From Ferribacterium limneticum (GTDB taxonomy: Bacteria > Pseudomonadota > Gammaproteobacteria > Burkholderiales > Rhodocyclaceae), in contig NZ_CP075190.1 in assembly GCF_020510585.1 (NCBI RefSeq), positions 4,355,141 to 4,419,140 of the forward strand: 64,000 bases of DNA, in the 5' to 3' direction. The notes under the pieces were generated by a model. The model was not told where the DNA came from and did not search any database. It worked only from the letters and a program-made list of their open reading frames with translations. Below, one piece after another: positions 52,000 through 60,012 of this stretch (the first letter of the stretch is position 1; each line of letters starts with the position of its first letter). Both the position numbers and the translations under genes were made by a program.

Positions 52000-52023
52000 G
52001 GTGAAAAGGGTTCGGGCAGGAGT

Positions 52024-52806
52024 TCAGGCAGCAAATGCTACGGTCGACCGGAAATTTTGGCCAAATTCGAAATGAAAGTAGGCGTCGAGTTCGGCCGTAA
52101 ATGCCTGAATGTTGGTCGGTGGCGGAAAGCGCCGGCCGAGGCGGACTCGGCAGGTAAGTGGCAGTTCGGGGCGACGGAAAAGCGGCCAGGCCTTGCCGAG
52201 ATACGGGGTGGAAAACTCGATGAGCAAGGTCTGAACGTCGACCTTGCTGCGGTTGGCAATCAGCCCGACGCTCGGCGAGCTGGCGTCGAAGGGAAAATCT
52301 AGCGTGCGCGAACCTTCGGGAAAAATGACCAGATGGGCGCCTTGCTCCAACTCGTCGCGCCCCCCGAGGATCATGTCGAGCGCCGCATCGTTGCGAATGT
52401 AGCGGGCCAGTCGGGCGGCAGCGCCGAACAGCAGGTTGTCCATGAGCGCCGCCTTCATGACGCAGACGGCGTTCGGTAACCGGGAGACGATCATCACTGC
52501 GTCGAGCAGGGAAGGATGGTTGGCGGCAACGATGAGCGGCCCCTGGTCACGCAGGCGGTCGATCTCGGCCAGGTCGAAACGGCAGGCGCAGAAAACGGTC
52601 AGAACGCGCAGATAAAGCCGGAAACCCCATGAAATCGCGGCACGGCCAAAAGTTTGACCGAGACGCCGGGGCAGCAGGAAATCGAGGACCAGCGCACAGG
52701 GCAGCCAGATCAGGCAAAGCACGGCCAGCGCGCCGAGACCGATGACCATGGCCAGGTACTCGTAGGCCATCCACAGGGGATTGCCTGCGCGCGAACGATC
52801 AGTCAT
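52024..52806 (-). CDS. Lysophospholipid/1-acylglycerol-phosphate acyltransferase of the cluster
   Basis: 260 residues. HX4D motif as NHPSLLDAVMI, FPEGSRT as the second motif. Two N-terminal helices place it in the inner membrane. The last 16 residues (HFEFGQNFRSTVAFAA) are mostly encoded by a dispersed repeat, which supplies the C-terminus and lies 12 bp before the stop. Confidence 0.88.
   Translation of the reverse strand: MTDRSRAGNPLWMAYEYLAMVIGLGALAVLCLIWLPCALVLDFLLPRRLGQTFGRAAISWGFRLYLRVLTVFCACRFDLAEIDRLRDQGPLIVAANHPSLLDAVMIVSRLPNAVCVMKAALMDNLLFGAAARLARYIRNDAALDMILGGRDELEQGAHLVIFPEGSRTLDFPFDASSPSVGLIANRSKVDVQTLLIEFSTPYLGKAWPLFRRPELPLTCRVRLGRRFPPPTNIQAFTAELDAYFHFEFGQNFRSTVAFAA
52038..52073 (+). 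repeat. Dispersed 36-bp repeat, copy 13 (forms the C-terminus of the acyltransferase)
   Basis: CTACGGTCGACCGGAAATTT followed by TGGCCAAATTCGAAAT. Read leftward in frame it gives FEFGQNFRSTV, the same pattern as in the ATPase and lipoprotein copies. Confidence 0.92.
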
Positions 52807-53647
52807 CGACCTTGACGCGGGTCGACGACTCTCCGAAAACCCAGGTGAAGGCGACGCCGGCGGCGAAGTAATCCTTCTGGCGAACCAGCGGGCTGTCCTC
52901 GAAAGTCGCCCCGCTCAGATTGTCGTAACGGACGAAGCCGCCGACCCAGTATTTCGAAAAACGCTTGGACAGCGCGACAAGGTACTGCATGCCGGCGTAG
53001 CCAGCCTTGGCCTCGTAGGCCGGGCGATCGGCCGTCGCGTACTGCGGGGCGACGGTGTAGTAGTAGGCGTGCTGGCGCTTGTCGCCGAACAGCGGGCCGG
53101 CCAGCATGCCGAGATTCCAGCCGCCCATGCCCGGGATGTCGGTGATGTCCATGTTGAGCTTGGGATGGAAAACCCAGCCGATGGTCTTCGGCGATCCCTC
53201 GACCGTCACCGCTGCGCGCAGCGGCAGCAGCAATTTGACGAAGCGGGCACGGTTTTCGGAGCGCCAGAAGGTGACGTCCATTTGCGGCCCGATCTCGAAG
53301 GTTCCCTCAAGATCCGGCATGCCGGCACGCGCCGTGATGTCGTCGCTGCTCACCGGTGGCGCGAGAGCCAGGCTGACCGTCAGGTCGAGCCGGTCGGAAT
53401 CGAAAAAGCTGCCGCGGATACCCTGGCGGTCAGCCTTCAGGAAATCGCCGTGGTAAGTGAAATGCGGCACCGGCATGAGGAAATTGTGCGTCTGATCCGA
53501 GCCGCGATAGGACGGAAAACTGAAGGCAGCCAGACCGGCTCCGATTTCCCACAGCGGCTGGTCGCCGGCGGCCTGTACACCGCTGGCCACGGCAGCTAGT
53601 CCGAGCACTGCCAGCGCGCCCTTGCGCAATTTTTTCGACATGGCCAT
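52799..53647 (-). CDS. MipA/OmpV-family outer-membrane protein
   Basis: 282 residues. A signal peptide ends GVQA/AG; the barrel shows alternating strands such as WEIGAGLAAFSFPSYRGSDQ and ends in AFTWVFGESSTRVKVDD. MipA/OmpV proteins are outer-membrane scaffolds or porins; in betaproteobacterial aryl-polyene clusters they are common and may help surface display. Overlaps the acyltransferase start by 8 bp; its start overlaps the chorismatase stop (TGATG). Confidence 0.85.
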   Translation of the reverse strand: MAMSKKLRKGALAVLGLAAVASGVQAAGDQPLWEIGAGLAAFSFPSYRGSDQTHNFLMPVPHFTYHGDFLKADRQGIRGSFFDSDRLDLTVSLALAPPVSSDDITARAGMPDLEGTFEIGPQMDVTFWRSENRARFVKLLLPLRAAVTVEGSPKTIGWVFHPKLNMDITDIPGMGGWNLGMLAGPLFGDKRQHAYYYTVAPQYATADRPAYEAKAGYAGMQYLVALSKRFSKYWVGGFVRYDNLSGATFEDSPLVRQKDYFAAGVAFTWVFGESSTRVKVDD

Positions 53648-54651
53648 CAGGCTTCCTCCAGCGAGTGTGAGGCCATTGCCTCGATTTCCAGCAACAGATC
53701 ATGCCGGCAAATATCGGCCTGCATGTAGACAATTTCGGCCATGCCGACCAGCGGCGCCAGCGTTTCGCGGATAACCCGGAAATCGGCGGCCTGACGGACA
53801 TAGACGCGGTAGGAAAGATCGGTCAGCGCGTACGGCCCAGTGCGGCACAAGCGATTGGCCTCAGCGACCACAGCAGCAATATTGGCCATCGATTCGCGGC
53901 ATTGCCCAGCCACATCGCCCGGCGCCACGGTCTCATGACCAACGATGCTCGCCGTGCCAGAGATGAACAGGATTTCCTGCGCTGGAGGGTAAACCAGCGT
54001 GCCGCGCGAGAAAGTCGGGCTGCGCGGACCGTAATCTGCCGGATAGTTGTAGGCACTGACCTGACGCGGGTTCTCGAGTGCTACCGCCGGCAAGGCACCG
54101 GCCATGAAGGCGATGCTCAGCGGGCTGCCGGCCAGGCCGATGGCACAAGCCGCCGGCACGTTGCCGGTAGCGTCACGGTGGCAGTCGAGGAAGGCATCCT
54201 GGCGGCCGATGTTGAATTGGCGATAGCGCTCCAGACCATCGGTTTCCAGATTGATCGCCGACAGATAGTTCCAGACCCGCCACAAATGCGGCACTTGCTC
54301 TGCGTCGAGCAGTCGGAAGATGCGCCGATAGGCCTCCTCGCTCGCCGCCTGCAGGGGCGAACCCTTGGCCGAGGCCGCGAAATCGGCTTCGTCGAGTTCC
54401 ATGACACCATAAAGCAGACCATTCGTGCGCCGCCAGACAATGCCCTCACAGCAGCCGGCAACGACCGGCTGATCGCTCAGCCAGGTTTCATGGATGGCCG
54501 CTGAAGTTGCCCCGAGCAAGGGGGCAAAAACCCGCTGTACAGGCCAGACCGGCACAGCACCGCTGGGCGGCTCGCCGACCAGGGCGCCACCGAGTTCGCT
54601 GCCGGTTTCACGTGAAACAGCAGATGGCGAGGAAACGAACTGAAGAGCCAC
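53647..54651 (-). CDS. xanB2: Chorismatase, XanB2/FkbO-like
   Basis: 334 residues from GTG 54651 (TAGTG junction with the upstream gene). Family signature: RVWNYLSAIN, YRQFNIGRQDAFLD, ENPRQVSAYNYPADYGPRSPTFSR and ILFISGTASIVGHETVAPGDV. Chorismatases cleave chorismate to 3- or 4-hydroxybenzoate plus pyruvate; XanB2 in Xanthomonas supplies the xanthomonadin head group and ubiquinone precursors. It probably provides the aromatic starter loaded by the AMP ligase. A parS site lies in its 5-prime part, in frame. Confidence 0.88.
   Translation of the reverse strand: MALQFVSSPSAVSRETGSELGGALVGEPPSGAVPVWPVQRVFAPLLGATSAAIHETWLSDQPVVAGCCEGIVWRRTNGLLYGVMELDEADFAASAKGSPLQAASEEAYRRIFRLLDAEQVPHLWRVWNYLSAINLETDGLERYRQFNIGRQDAFLDCHRDATGNVPAACAIGLAGSPLSIAFMAGALPAVALENPRQVSAYNYPADYGPRSPTFSRGTLVYPPAQEILFISGTASIVGHETVAPGDVAGQCRESMANIAAVVAEANRLCRTGPYALTDLSYRVYVRQAADFRVIRETLAPLVGMAEIVYMQADICRHDLLLEIEAMASHSLEEA
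54604..54619. promoter_or_regulatory. parS site (perfect core) inside the chorismatase gene
   Basis: GGTTTCACGTGAAACA, 15 of 16 consensus bases and a perfect 14-bp core. Codes for AVSRET in the chorismatase. Confidence 0.85.
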
Positions 54652-55985
54652 TATGCGTTGTAAACGACCGCGTCGTCGACCTTGCGGATGTTGAAGCGGC
54701 GACGTTTCCAGCCCATGAAGGCGCGTTTCGGTTGGGTGATGTTGGCGATGTAATAGATCAGTTTGAACATCATGATCGAACGCCAGATCGGCGTCTTGCC
54801 GAAAATATCGCCGGCCAGCATGGAGAGTACGGCCTCCTTGGCCCGGAAAACGTTGCTCGGTCCCATGAAAAAGTCGCGCATGATCGGGTTGGTCACGCGG
54901 TAGATGAACCACGAGAATTCCTTCGGCCCGTGCTTCATGAGCGCGTCGAATTTTTTGAGCGCCGCCGGTGCCTTGGCCGGATTTTTCAGGCAGGTATCGA
55001 TGGCTTCGGCAGCGATGACGCCGCTGTTCATGGCGAGCAGCACGCCGGACGAGAACACCGGGTCGATGAAGGCGTAGGCGTCGCCGAGCATGACGTAGTT
55101 GTTGCCGTGATTGCGCTCGGAAACATAGGAGAAGTTACCCGTCGCCTCGACTTCGTTGATCAGCTTGGCGTCTTGCAGGCGCTCCATCAGCTTCGGGCAT
55201 TGGGCAAAACCGTCGCGCAGGAATTGCTCGAGACTGCGTTCGCCCTTGGTCTTCATGTAGTACGGCCAGGTCACCATACCGATGCTGGTGATGTCGTTCT
55301 GCATCGGTATGAACCAGAACCAGCCGTGCTCGAACCAGAAAATGGTGATGTTGCCTTCGGCCTGCCCTTCATGGCGCTTGGCCCCGGTGAAGTGGCCATA
55401 GATCGCCGAGCTGTTGTGCTTCGGGTTACGGTGTTTGATCTGGAAACGGTTGGCTAGGAAGGTATCGCGGCCCGAGGCATCGACGACAAAGCGGGCCTGC
55501 CATTCGGTTTCCCGGCCATCGTCATGCATGGCGCGGACGTTGGCGGTATTGTCCGGCAGGAATTCGACAGCCTTGGCTTTGCAGCCTTCATGAACTTCGA
55601 CACCTTTTTTCTCGGCGTTGCGGATCAGGATGGTATCGAACTCGTCGCGCTTGACCTGGTAGGCGGTGGGCATCGACTTGTCCCAGGCATCGGCAAAGAC
55701 AAATACTGATGACATTTCATGGTTCGGTGAAACGAACTCGGCGCCGGGTTTGACCATGCCGATTGCCTTGACTTCCTCGGCGATGCCCATCCGCTCGAAG
55801 AGCGGCAGATTGGCCGGCAGCAATGATTCGCCGATATGAAAACGCGGGTGGTGCGCCTTTTCGAGCATCACCACCTTGTAGCCCATTTCCGCCAGCATCG
55901 GCCCCACGGTCGAGCCGGCCGGCCCACCACCGATGACCAGCACATCGCACTGCCGACGCTCCACTCCCTGCACTTGTTCCATCAT
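54651..55985 (-). CDS. FAD-dependent oxidoreductase/halogenase-like enzyme of the cluster
   Basis: 444 residues. N-terminal dinucleotide fold VLVIGGGPAGST, then a HIGESLLPANL motif and GWFWFIPM, as in the flavin-dependent halogenase and geranylgeranyl-reductase family, and a second FAD motif MLGDAYAFIDPVFSSGV. In xanthomonadin producers a related enzyme can halogenate the head group; whether this one halogenates is undecided. Stop overlaps the chorismatase start by 1 base. Confidence 0.85.
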   Translation of the reverse strand: MMEQVQGVERRQCDVLVIGGGPAGSTVGPMLAEMGYKVVMLEKAHHPRFHIGESLLPANLPLFERMGIAEEVKAIGMVKPGAEFVSPNHEMSSVFVFADAWDKSMPTAYQVKRDEFDTILIRNAEKKGVEVHEGCKAKAVEFLPDNTANVRAMHDDGRETEWQARFVVDASGRDTFLANRFQIKHRNPKHNSSAIYGHFTGAKRHEGQAEGNITIFWFEHGWFWFIPMQNDITSIGMVTWPYYMKTKGERSLEQFLRDGFAQCPKLMERLQDAKLINEVEATGNFSYVSERNHGNNYVMLGDAYAFIDPVFSSGVLLAMNSGVIAAEAIDTCLKNPAKAPAALKKFDALMKHGPKEFSWFIYRVTNPIMRDFFMGPSNVFRAKEAVLSMLAGDIFGKTPIWRSIMMFKLIYYIANITQPKRAFMGWKRRRFNIRKVDDAVVYNA

Positions 55986-56021
55986 TGAAACCCTTATTTT
56001 GTTCTCTGCGGCGGCGATGAG

Positions 56022-56660
56022 TTATTTGCCTTTGTAGGTCATGTAGCCCACTGTTTCGGAATGGCCGTCGATCTTGCTGACGCTTCCCTTGGCCCAATAC
56101 ACGTAATAGGGGCCGAAACTCGACCACCAGTAGCGCCAATAGGGACCGTCCAGGCGCGGATTTTCGTTGGTTTGCGGATGGCCGACCGCCATGATGACCT
56201 GTTCCCTGGTCATGCCTTTCATGAGCTGGCCCTTGGCGATCGCCGCCCGCACAGCCGGCGAGAATTTCGCCATCTTCACTTTCGGGTCGTCCAGCACAAC
56301 CATCTTGCTGACCCACTGCTCGGTCGTTTCCTCGGCCCGGCCATAATCGTGGCCCAGCCGATAGGCCTTGCCTTCAACATCAATATTGGCGCGATAGCCG
56401 TCGATCTTCAAAACCCTGATCGGCGTTCCGGCCGGTATGAACGGCAACTGGGCCAGATTCGAATCGCTGATCCAGTCGCCTGAGTAATGCAGATTGCAAC
56501 AGGCGTAACCGCTGCGTACCGCTGTTTCCTTTTTCACCTCGGCCGTCGGCTTGCCGTCTTCCGGTTTTGTTTCGTTGCCCTTGCAGGCGCCCAGCGTTAC
56601 GACAACGCAGGCTGCCACGGTCAACCGGAAAAAGCAGCCAAAAATGAAATGTTCCTTCAT
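56022..56660 (-). CDS. Lipoprotein of unknown function whose signal peptide comes from a repeat
   Basis: 212 residues from ATG 56660. Lipobox VTLGAC (Cys26). Residues about 4-15 of the signal peptide (HFIFGCFFRLTV) are encoded by a dispersed repeat. The mature part has a Cys pair (YACCNLHYSG), a lysine-rich linker, and a C-terminal domain (KGMTREQVIMAVGHPQTNENP) that resembles the SmpA/BamE fold. An upstream start is rejected because GGGGAG precedes 56660. Confidence 0.8.
   Translation of the reverse strand: MKEHFIFGCFFRLTVAACVVVTLGACKGNETKPEDGKPTAEVKKETAVRSGYACCNLHYSGDWISDSNLAQLPFIPAGTPIRVLKIDGYRANIDVEGKAYRLGHDYGRAEETTEQWVSKMVVLDDPKVKMAKFSPAVRAAIAKGQLMKGMTREQVIMAVGHPQTNENPRLDGPYWRYWWSSFGPYYVYWAKGSVSKIDGHSETVGYMTYKGK
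56615..56650 (+). repeat. Dispersed 36-bp repeat, copy 14 (encodes part of a signal peptide)
   Basis: CCACGGTCAACCGGAAAAAG followed by CAGCCAAAAATGAAAT. Read leftward it encodes HFIFGCFFRLTV. Confidence 0.93.
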
Positions 56661-56698
56661 GTCAGTGCTCCCCGATGCCCATGACGAAAGAGGGACGA

Positions 56699-58345
56699 TT
56701 ATACCGCTGCCTGTACGGCTGGCGGCGTACAGCATGCCGAAGCTTCATAGACAACCGGAATGATCTGCTTGGCGGCTTCCCGCCGGGTCAGCTTGACCGG
56801 CGACAGCGAGACGATGTTGTCGATCAGCAACTCGGTCGATAGCTGCGGTTTGAGGCCAAGTGGCTGACGTGGATGCAGCTTGAATTCGCGCGCCGCTTTT
56901 TCCAGTTGCTCCTTGTTGGAACTGAAATAACGCGCTGCGGCAATGGTCTCCGGCAAGTGCTTGAGCACATGCCAGAGGCTCCAGCGATGCTGCCACAAAC
57001 GCTTGGCAAAGCGGCGCCGATAGCCTTTGCTGTCGTAGAAGCGCTTGACGTGCCAGTTATACAGCGCGTCCATCTCTTCACGCGACTTGAAACCTTCCGG
57101 CAGATACACAAAATTCAGGCAATTCATGAGGCGCCAGTCCTCGACGAAATCGCCGGTCGGATCGTTGATGCACTCGTCCCAGATCGGCGCCCCGTGCAAG
57201 GGACTGAACTTGGTCATGTTCATTTCATCGAGTTCGAGCGACAGGATGAAATCGCTCGTCGTCCGCACGGTTTCCGGCGTCTCGCCGGGCATGCCGAAAA
57301 TGAACAGGCCCTTGGCGCGCAAACCGGCGGCGTGAATCGAATGCACTGTTTCGCGTACCGCTTCGAGCGTAACGCCGGCCTTGTGGCGCTCCATCATTTC
57401 CGGATCGGCCGATTCGATGCCGATCGACACCATGAGCGCCCCGGCCTTCTTGAGCTTGGCCAGCATTTCATCCGAGGTATGGCCGGCGCGAATCGCGCAG
57501 TTGAATTGCATGCCGAGCGGGTTTTCGATCAACAGTTCGCACAGATCGAGGACACGCTGTTTCTTGGCCGTGAACAGATCGTCGTACATGTTGATGTGCC
57601 AGACACCGAAGTTGTCCCGCAAATACTTCATGTGATCGTAAATGTACTGCGGCGAATTGGTCTTGTAGGCCCGCTCGAAAACCGTGCGGTCGCAGAATGA
57701 GCAGGTATAGGGACAACCGCGCGAGGTAATCATCGTCGCGCCGTGGCGCTTTTCGTAGGCAAAAAGCGGCAAGTGATAGGCGTGCGGGAAGCCAGCAAGC
57801 TTTTCGTAGGCCGGGAAGGGCAGTTCATCGAGGCTGGTGATGCGGTCGCGACGCGGATTGGCAACGATACGTCCGGCCTCGTTGCGCCAGATCAGGTTGC
57901 CGATTGATGACAGGGGCTTGCCATCGGCCAGTTCCAGCATGGCCCCTTCGCCTTCGCCCATGACCAGGTAATCAATTTCCGGAAATTGCTCGAGGATGGG
58001 TGCGCCGAGCGACGAGACATGGACATTGCCAAAAACGATCTTTATTTCCGGCCGCCGCTCGCGGATATAAGTGGCAATCTCCAAGGCATCCATGAAACCC
58101 GAAGTCGTTGCCGAAAAACCGACCATTTCCGGATCGGTCGCCAGCACGATCTCGGCATTTTCCGCGATGCTCGGTGGCGCATAGGGGCCGAGGCAATCGT
58201 GCAATTGCACGCTGTGATCAAATTTTTCCAGCCAGCTGGCCAGTTGCATGATGCCGATCGGCGGCATACGGTTGGCCAGCACCGAAAAATCGGGTTGGCC
58301 AGGGACAAAATTGAAGCCAGCTGGGTGAACAAGCGTGATACGCAT
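56699..58345 (-). CDS. B12-binding radical SAM protein (BchE-like)
   Basis: 548 residues. B12-binding N-terminal domain (residues about 1-140) followed by the radical SAM motif CPYTCSFC and the HHxG-like GxIxGxPGET region (FGMPGETPETVRTT). Related proteins carry out anaerobic ring closure or methylation. The link to the aryl-polyene cluster, if any, is unknown. Confidence 0.88.
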   Translation of the reverse strand: MRITLVHPAGFNFVPGQPDFSVLANRMPPIGIMQLASWLEKFDHSVQLHDCLGPYAPPSIAENAEIVLATDPEMVGFSATTSGFMDALEIATYIRERRPEIKIVFGNVHVSSLGAPILEQFPEIDYLVMGEGEGAMLELADGKPLSSIGNLIWRNEAGRIVANPRRDRITSLDELPFPAYEKLAGFPHAYHLPLFAYEKRHGATMITSRGCPYTCSFCDRTVFERAYKTNSPQYIYDHMKYLRDNFGVWHINMYDDLFTAKKQRVLDLCELLIENPLGMQFNCAIRAGHTSDEMLAKLKKAGALMVSIGIESADPEMMERHKAGVTLEAVRETVHSIHAAGLRAKGLFIFGMPGETPETVRTTSDFILSLELDEMNMTKFSPLHGAPIWDECINDPTGDFVEDWRLMNCLNFVYLPEGFKSREEMDALYNWHVKRFYDSKGYRRRFAKRLWQHRWSLWHVLKHLPETIAAARYFSSNKEQLEKAAREFKLHPRQPLGLKPQLSTELLIDNIVSLSPVKLTRREAAKQIIPVVYEASACCTPPAVQAAV

Positions 58346-58415
58346 CGGTTTTCCTCAAACGAAGTGGCTGAATTTTATTTGAAAATGCCGACGCACTTCA
58401 GTTCCGGGAAAAGTA

Positions 58416-59192
58416 TTACAAAAGCCTGAACGTATCCCATGAAAATTTCACGATCAAGACAGCGACCGTGATGAGAAACAATTGGCGAATGAAGCCACTG
58501 CCATGCTTCAAGGCCAGCCGCGTACCGATCACCGACCCCGTGACATTAGCCACGGCCATCGAAGCAGCCAGCAACGGTAAAACATGGCCGTGTGGCAGAA
58601 AATAGCCAAGGGCAGCGAGATTGGTTGCCACATTGACTACCTTCGCGCCGGCCGAGGCATGCAGAAAGTCGAATCCAAAGAAGCGAACAAACAGGAAAAT
58701 CAGAAAGCTACCGGTTCCCGGCCCGAAAAAACCATCATAAAAACCGATGATTCCACCCAGCAAAATGGCAAAAAGCAGCTCGCTATGGCCGGCATGGGCG
58801 GGTTTGTGAATCAATCCGAAATTCTTGCGTTTTAGCGTGTAGACCGCAGCAATGATCAGCAACAGCAAGATTAGCGGCCGAACTACATCCTTGGGCAGCC
58901 AGGCAACAACTGCCGCACCGATGTAGGAAAAGCCAAACGCTGCAATGGCTGCCGGCAGGATGGTCCGCCACGGCATGACAACCTGCCGGGCATAGCGCCA
59001 GGTGGCGTTGGCCGTTCCAAAAACGCTGGCAAATTTGTTGGTGCCAAAAAGTGTCGCTGCCGATTCGCCTGGATGCACGGCAAACAGGGCGGGAATTTGA
59101 ATCAGTCCTCCGCCACCAACGACCGCATCAACAGCGCCAGCCATCAAGGCAGCAAACAACAAAACCACTATTTCCGGTGTGATGAAGTCCAA
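58416..59192 (-). CDS. TSUP-family permease (TauE/SafE)
   Basis: 258 residues, about seven helices, with DAVVGGGGLIQIPAL near the start and GGIIGFYDGFFGPGTGSFL in the middle, both family hallmarks. Exports sulfite, sulfoacetate or related organosulfonates. Single-gene unit. Confidence 0.9.
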   Translation of the reverse strand: MDFITPEIVVLLFAALMAGAVDAVVGGGGLIQIPALFAVHPGESAATLFGTNKFASVFGTANATWRYARQVVMPWRTILPAAIAAFGFSYIGAAVVAWLPKDVVRPLILLLLIIAAVYTLKRKNFGLIHKPAHAGHSELLFAILLGGIIGFYDGFFGPGTGSFLIFLFVRFFGFDFLHASAGAKVVNVATNLAALGYFLPHGHVLPLLAASMAVANVTGSVIGTRLALKHGSGFIRQLFLITVAVLIVKFSWDTFRLL

Positions 59193-59220
59193 GTTACAGG
59201 TCCAAGTTTCAAGTTAGTGC

Positions 59221-59530
59221 GGTGTACAGGGTTTTAAATAATAACTATATGTAAACCTACTACTGAGAATAACTTAGCAACAAGTCTGTGGATAAAAACA
59301 AATTTCGTTTTATTTTCATAAACTTGAAGCTACTTAAATTGGCTTGGTAACCCACTGGCTTGCCTGTGGATGGATTCCGGATAGTTTTTTGTTTTTTGAA
59401 AATAGACGACTTGCCCACAATTGCTGGACAGCTTGTGCACAGGCTTATCTACAGCCTCAAAACACGCTATCGATACAGATTTCTGAACGCTGCTTTGGTC
59501 TAAAAATGCGAAACCCGGCTCAAGGCCGGG
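59221..59530. other. AT-rich region with DnaA-box-like sites, candidate oriC
   Basis: Between the TSUP gene and the 59604 gene lies a non-coding stretch of about 410 bp, strikingly AT-rich in this GC-rich window. A perfect DnaA box (TGTGGATAA) is at 59287-59295. Near matches follow: TGTGGATGG at 59365, TTGCCCACA at 59411, TTGTGCACA at 59433 and TTATCTACA at 59445. An AT-rich unwinding-like stretch (GTTTTAAATAATAACTATAT) precedes them at 59231. Before it three CAAGTT units form a short direct repeat (59190-59216). This is a plausible replication origin, but the region before dnaA beyond 64000 is the alternative. Confidence 0.5.
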
Positions 59531-59532
59531 TT
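59511..59532 (-). terminator. Hairpin ending the mnmE-side operon
   Basis: AACCCGGC and GCCGGGTT with a short loop; leftward it is followed by a T-rich stretch (TTTCGCATTTTT). Confidence 0.7.
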
Positions 59533-59603
59533 AATTTTCTCTTTAAATTTCTTCTGAAAACAATTCGCAGAAGCAGTTTTCCAGCTATTTCGATGGCCTT
59601 GCT

Positions 59604-59987
59604 TCAGTGCTTATCTGTCTCGGAAGAAGGATCGTTTTGACTATCAAGCTCTCTAAAGGCAATGATCTGACTACCTTCAGCATCAAAGGTAGATGGTGAC
59701 GGAGCCTGTTTTCGTTCTGGCAAGATAGTTTTTAGAAAATCTTCAGTAAGAAATTCCAGAGGATCGCGCGCACCCAAGACATATTCAGATCGACGGGCCG
59801 TAATGACAACGAAGGAGTTTGCTTCGATCTCATAAGCTGTCAGGTAGGAAGTCCGGATAATCGACGCTTGCGGGAAGCGGGGGTTCGAACTCGCGACTTC
59901 CCCTTCAATACACGCAAGGTACTGACCATTTTCTGGCGCTTTGGCGTGAATGATTTTCCAATGGTTGAGTACGTTACGAGTATTCAT
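59604..59987 (-). CDS. Protein of unknown function, 127 residues, at the end of the mnmE operon
   Basis: No signal peptide. The first 90 residues form a compact strand-rich region (WKIIHAKAPENGQYLACIEGEVASSNPRFPQASIIRTS and VVITARRSEYVLGA), the rest is polar and disordered. A similar core occurs in small proteins of unknown function in Pseudomonas plasmids and phages; I recall the pattern only. It lies 26 bp after mnmE, where mnmG-rsmG-parAB would be expected. Codon use looks more AT-rich than its neighbours. Confidence 0.6.
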   Translation of the reverse strand: MNTRNVLNHWKIIHAKAPENGQYLACIEGEVASSNPRFPQASIIRTSYLTAYEIEANSFVVITARRSEYVLGARDPLEFLTEDFLKTILPERKQAPSPSTFDAEGSQIIAFRELDSQNDPSSETDKH

Positions 59988-60012
59988 TTGAAAGTCATGA
60001 AGTGAATGTGGA

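Noticed and set aside
59870..59940. tRNA T-arm-like string (GGGTTCGAACTCGCG)
   Set aside because: Only the T-arm fits; no acceptor or D-arm pairing was found and it lies in a reading frame.
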